Assembly: GCF_000300875.1 (NCBI RefSeq)
Contig: NZ_AMSG01000002.1
Location: forward strand, 273,842 to 337,841
Origin: Galbibacter marinus
GTDB lineage: Bacteria; Bacteroidota; Bacteroidia; Flavobacteriales; Flavobacteriaceae
Reading direction: 5' to 3'
DNA length: 64,000 nt
Both the position numbers and the translations under genes were made by a program. The notes below the pieces were generated by a model, which was given only the letters and a program-made list of their open reading frames with translations, ran no database searches and was not told where the DNA came from. Shown piece after piece: positions 63,370-64,000 of the stretch (positions within the stretch are counted from its first letter, which is position 1; every line of letters starts with the position of its first letter).

Positions 63370-64000
63370 ATGAAAAATATATTAAATAAAATAACTTCTG
63401 CTTTATGGAAACTCTTCAGCTTCGCATTGGTACTTTCTATTGTATTGGCTAGCTGTACGAACCTTGAAGAGGAAGTATATTCAGAAGTAACAGAGGACTC
63501 ATTTGTTCCGGCAGAGTCCGATATTGTAGCCGTTATGGCCTCGTCCTATACGCCTTTAAGGTTTATCATGGGATGGCAAGGTTGGTTTGATTTACAGGAA
63601 GAATCAGCGGACATTATAGTAACACCCACAAGACCTAATGGATGGGATGATGGTGGAACTTATAAGCGAATGCACTTTCACAAATGGGACAATTTGCAAT
63701 GGCAGCCTACCAATACGTGGGTCACCTGCTTCAATGGTATTAACAGTGCCAATAGAGTTATCCTTCAGATAGAATCAGGAGCCTTACCTGTTTCAGAAGA
63801 ACAAGCAGTTAGTATTACTGCTGAAATGAGAGCCTTACGTGCATTGTACTATTCCATGCTTTTGGATACCCATGGAAATGTTCCAATTATTTCAAGTTAT
63901 GGAGACGAGTTACCAGTGCAAAATACTAGAAAAGAAGTGTATGACTTTGTAGTGTCGGAACTAAATACTGTTATACCAGATCTTACAGAAACTGTAGATA
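63370..64000 (+). CDS. susD: SusD/RagB-type lipoprotein, 3' end cut off
   Basis: It begins at the ATG at 63370, 11 bp after susC, and stays open to the window end (210 codons). The signal LFSFALVLSIVLASC ends in a lipobox. SusD features include NLEEEVYSEVTEDSFVPAES after the Cys, TNTWVTCFNGINSANRVI and AEMRALRALYYSMLLDTHGN. It is the partner of the SusC just upstream. Confidence 0.93.
   Translation, partial: MKNILNKITSALWKLFSFALVLSIVLASCTNLEEEVYSEVTEDSFVPAESDIVAVMASSYTPLRFIMGWQGWFDLQEESADIIVTPTRPNGWDDGGTYKRMHFHKWDNLQWQPTNTWVTCFNGINSANRVILQIESGALPVSEEQAVSITAEMRALRALYYSMLLDTHGNVPIISSYGDELPVQNTRKEVYDFVVSELNTVIPDLTETVD

Noticed and set aside
1-64000. tRNA, rRNA, insertion sequence, integrase or prophage genes
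   Set aside because: No cloverleaf, rRNA segment, transposase, integrase or phage structural motif was recognised on either strand by eye; a dedicated search would be decisive.

Overview
The window is a chromosomal segment of a member of the Bacteroidota, almost certainly a marine Flavobacteriaceae. The signs are AT-rich DNA, two SusC/SusD pairs, many lipoproteins with a short lipobox, TANNTTTG-type -7 promoter elements, DUF4251 and DUF4252 proteins, a sulfatase plus a formylglycine-generating enzyme, and a Flavobacteria-style maf-kdsC-DUF2520 cluster. No rRNA, tRNA, transposase, phage gene or CRISPR array was seen. The gene order looks like ordinary chromosome with sugar-utilisation islands.

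Layout. (1) 1-8063, + strand: a tight operon of exported enzymes: a GH144-type glucanase (cut by the window edge), a metallophosphoesterase, two esterases, a GH3 beta-glucosidase and a lipoprotein sulfatase. I read it as the enzyme end of a polysaccharide utilisation locus (PUL) for a decorated beta-glucan, possibly beta-1,2-glucan. (2) 8255-9088: a secreted endonuclease/exonuclease/phosphatase-fold protein. (3) 9096-14382: the cobalamin uptake cluster btuF-btuC-btuD (-), divergent from a cobalamin riboswitch and btuB (+). The ATPase gene lacks any ATG, GTG or TTG start at the needed place. (4) 14458-18299: an S41 peptidase lipoprotein, then an ECF sigma factor, an anti-sigma-like membrane protein and two DUF4252 proteins. 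(5) 18391-26637: housekeeping genes (purB, a haem-binding protein, a sirtuin, a small MscS channel, DoxX, an AsmA-like protein, maf, kdsC, DUF2520).

(6) 26697-45338: a divergent Nudix-type (NrtR-family) regulator and a nine-gene operon xylE-xylB-xylA-susC-susD-SGBP-GH2-GH31-GH97, with a large nested palindrome 3 bp before xylE. The GH31 enzyme carries alpha-xylosidase signatures, so released xylose can be imported, isomerised and phosphorylated by products of the same operon. The facing operon rpiB-gnd-zwf-pgl (49651-45494, -) supplies the pentose phosphate pathway into which xylulose 5-phosphate flows. (7) 49894-52891: a lipoprotein formylglycine-generating enzyme, an ApbE flavin transferase and a DUF4251 lipoprotein. 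(8) 52939-57404: a histidine kinase and an NtrC-type sigma-54 activator, followed by a dyad and a sigma-54-like promoter in front of a glutamate dehydrogenase and a Rnk/GreA-like protein. (9) 57687-58374: a tiny lipoprotein made of 20-residue repeats, overlapping a four-helix membrane protein. (10) 58464-59738: metY (-), with a leader peptide and a set of competing hairpins that looks like a transcription attenuator. (11) 60362-64000: the start of a second PUL (susC, then a susD cut by the window end).

The most interesting leads are the metY attenuator, the xyl/PUL operator with its catalytically degenerate Nudix regulator, the sigma-54 promoter and dyad before the glutamate dehydrogenase, the repeat lipoprotein with dibasic repeat units, the btuD start-codon problem, and the decorated-glucan operon. 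All functional statements come from reading sequence motifs; no database search was run.
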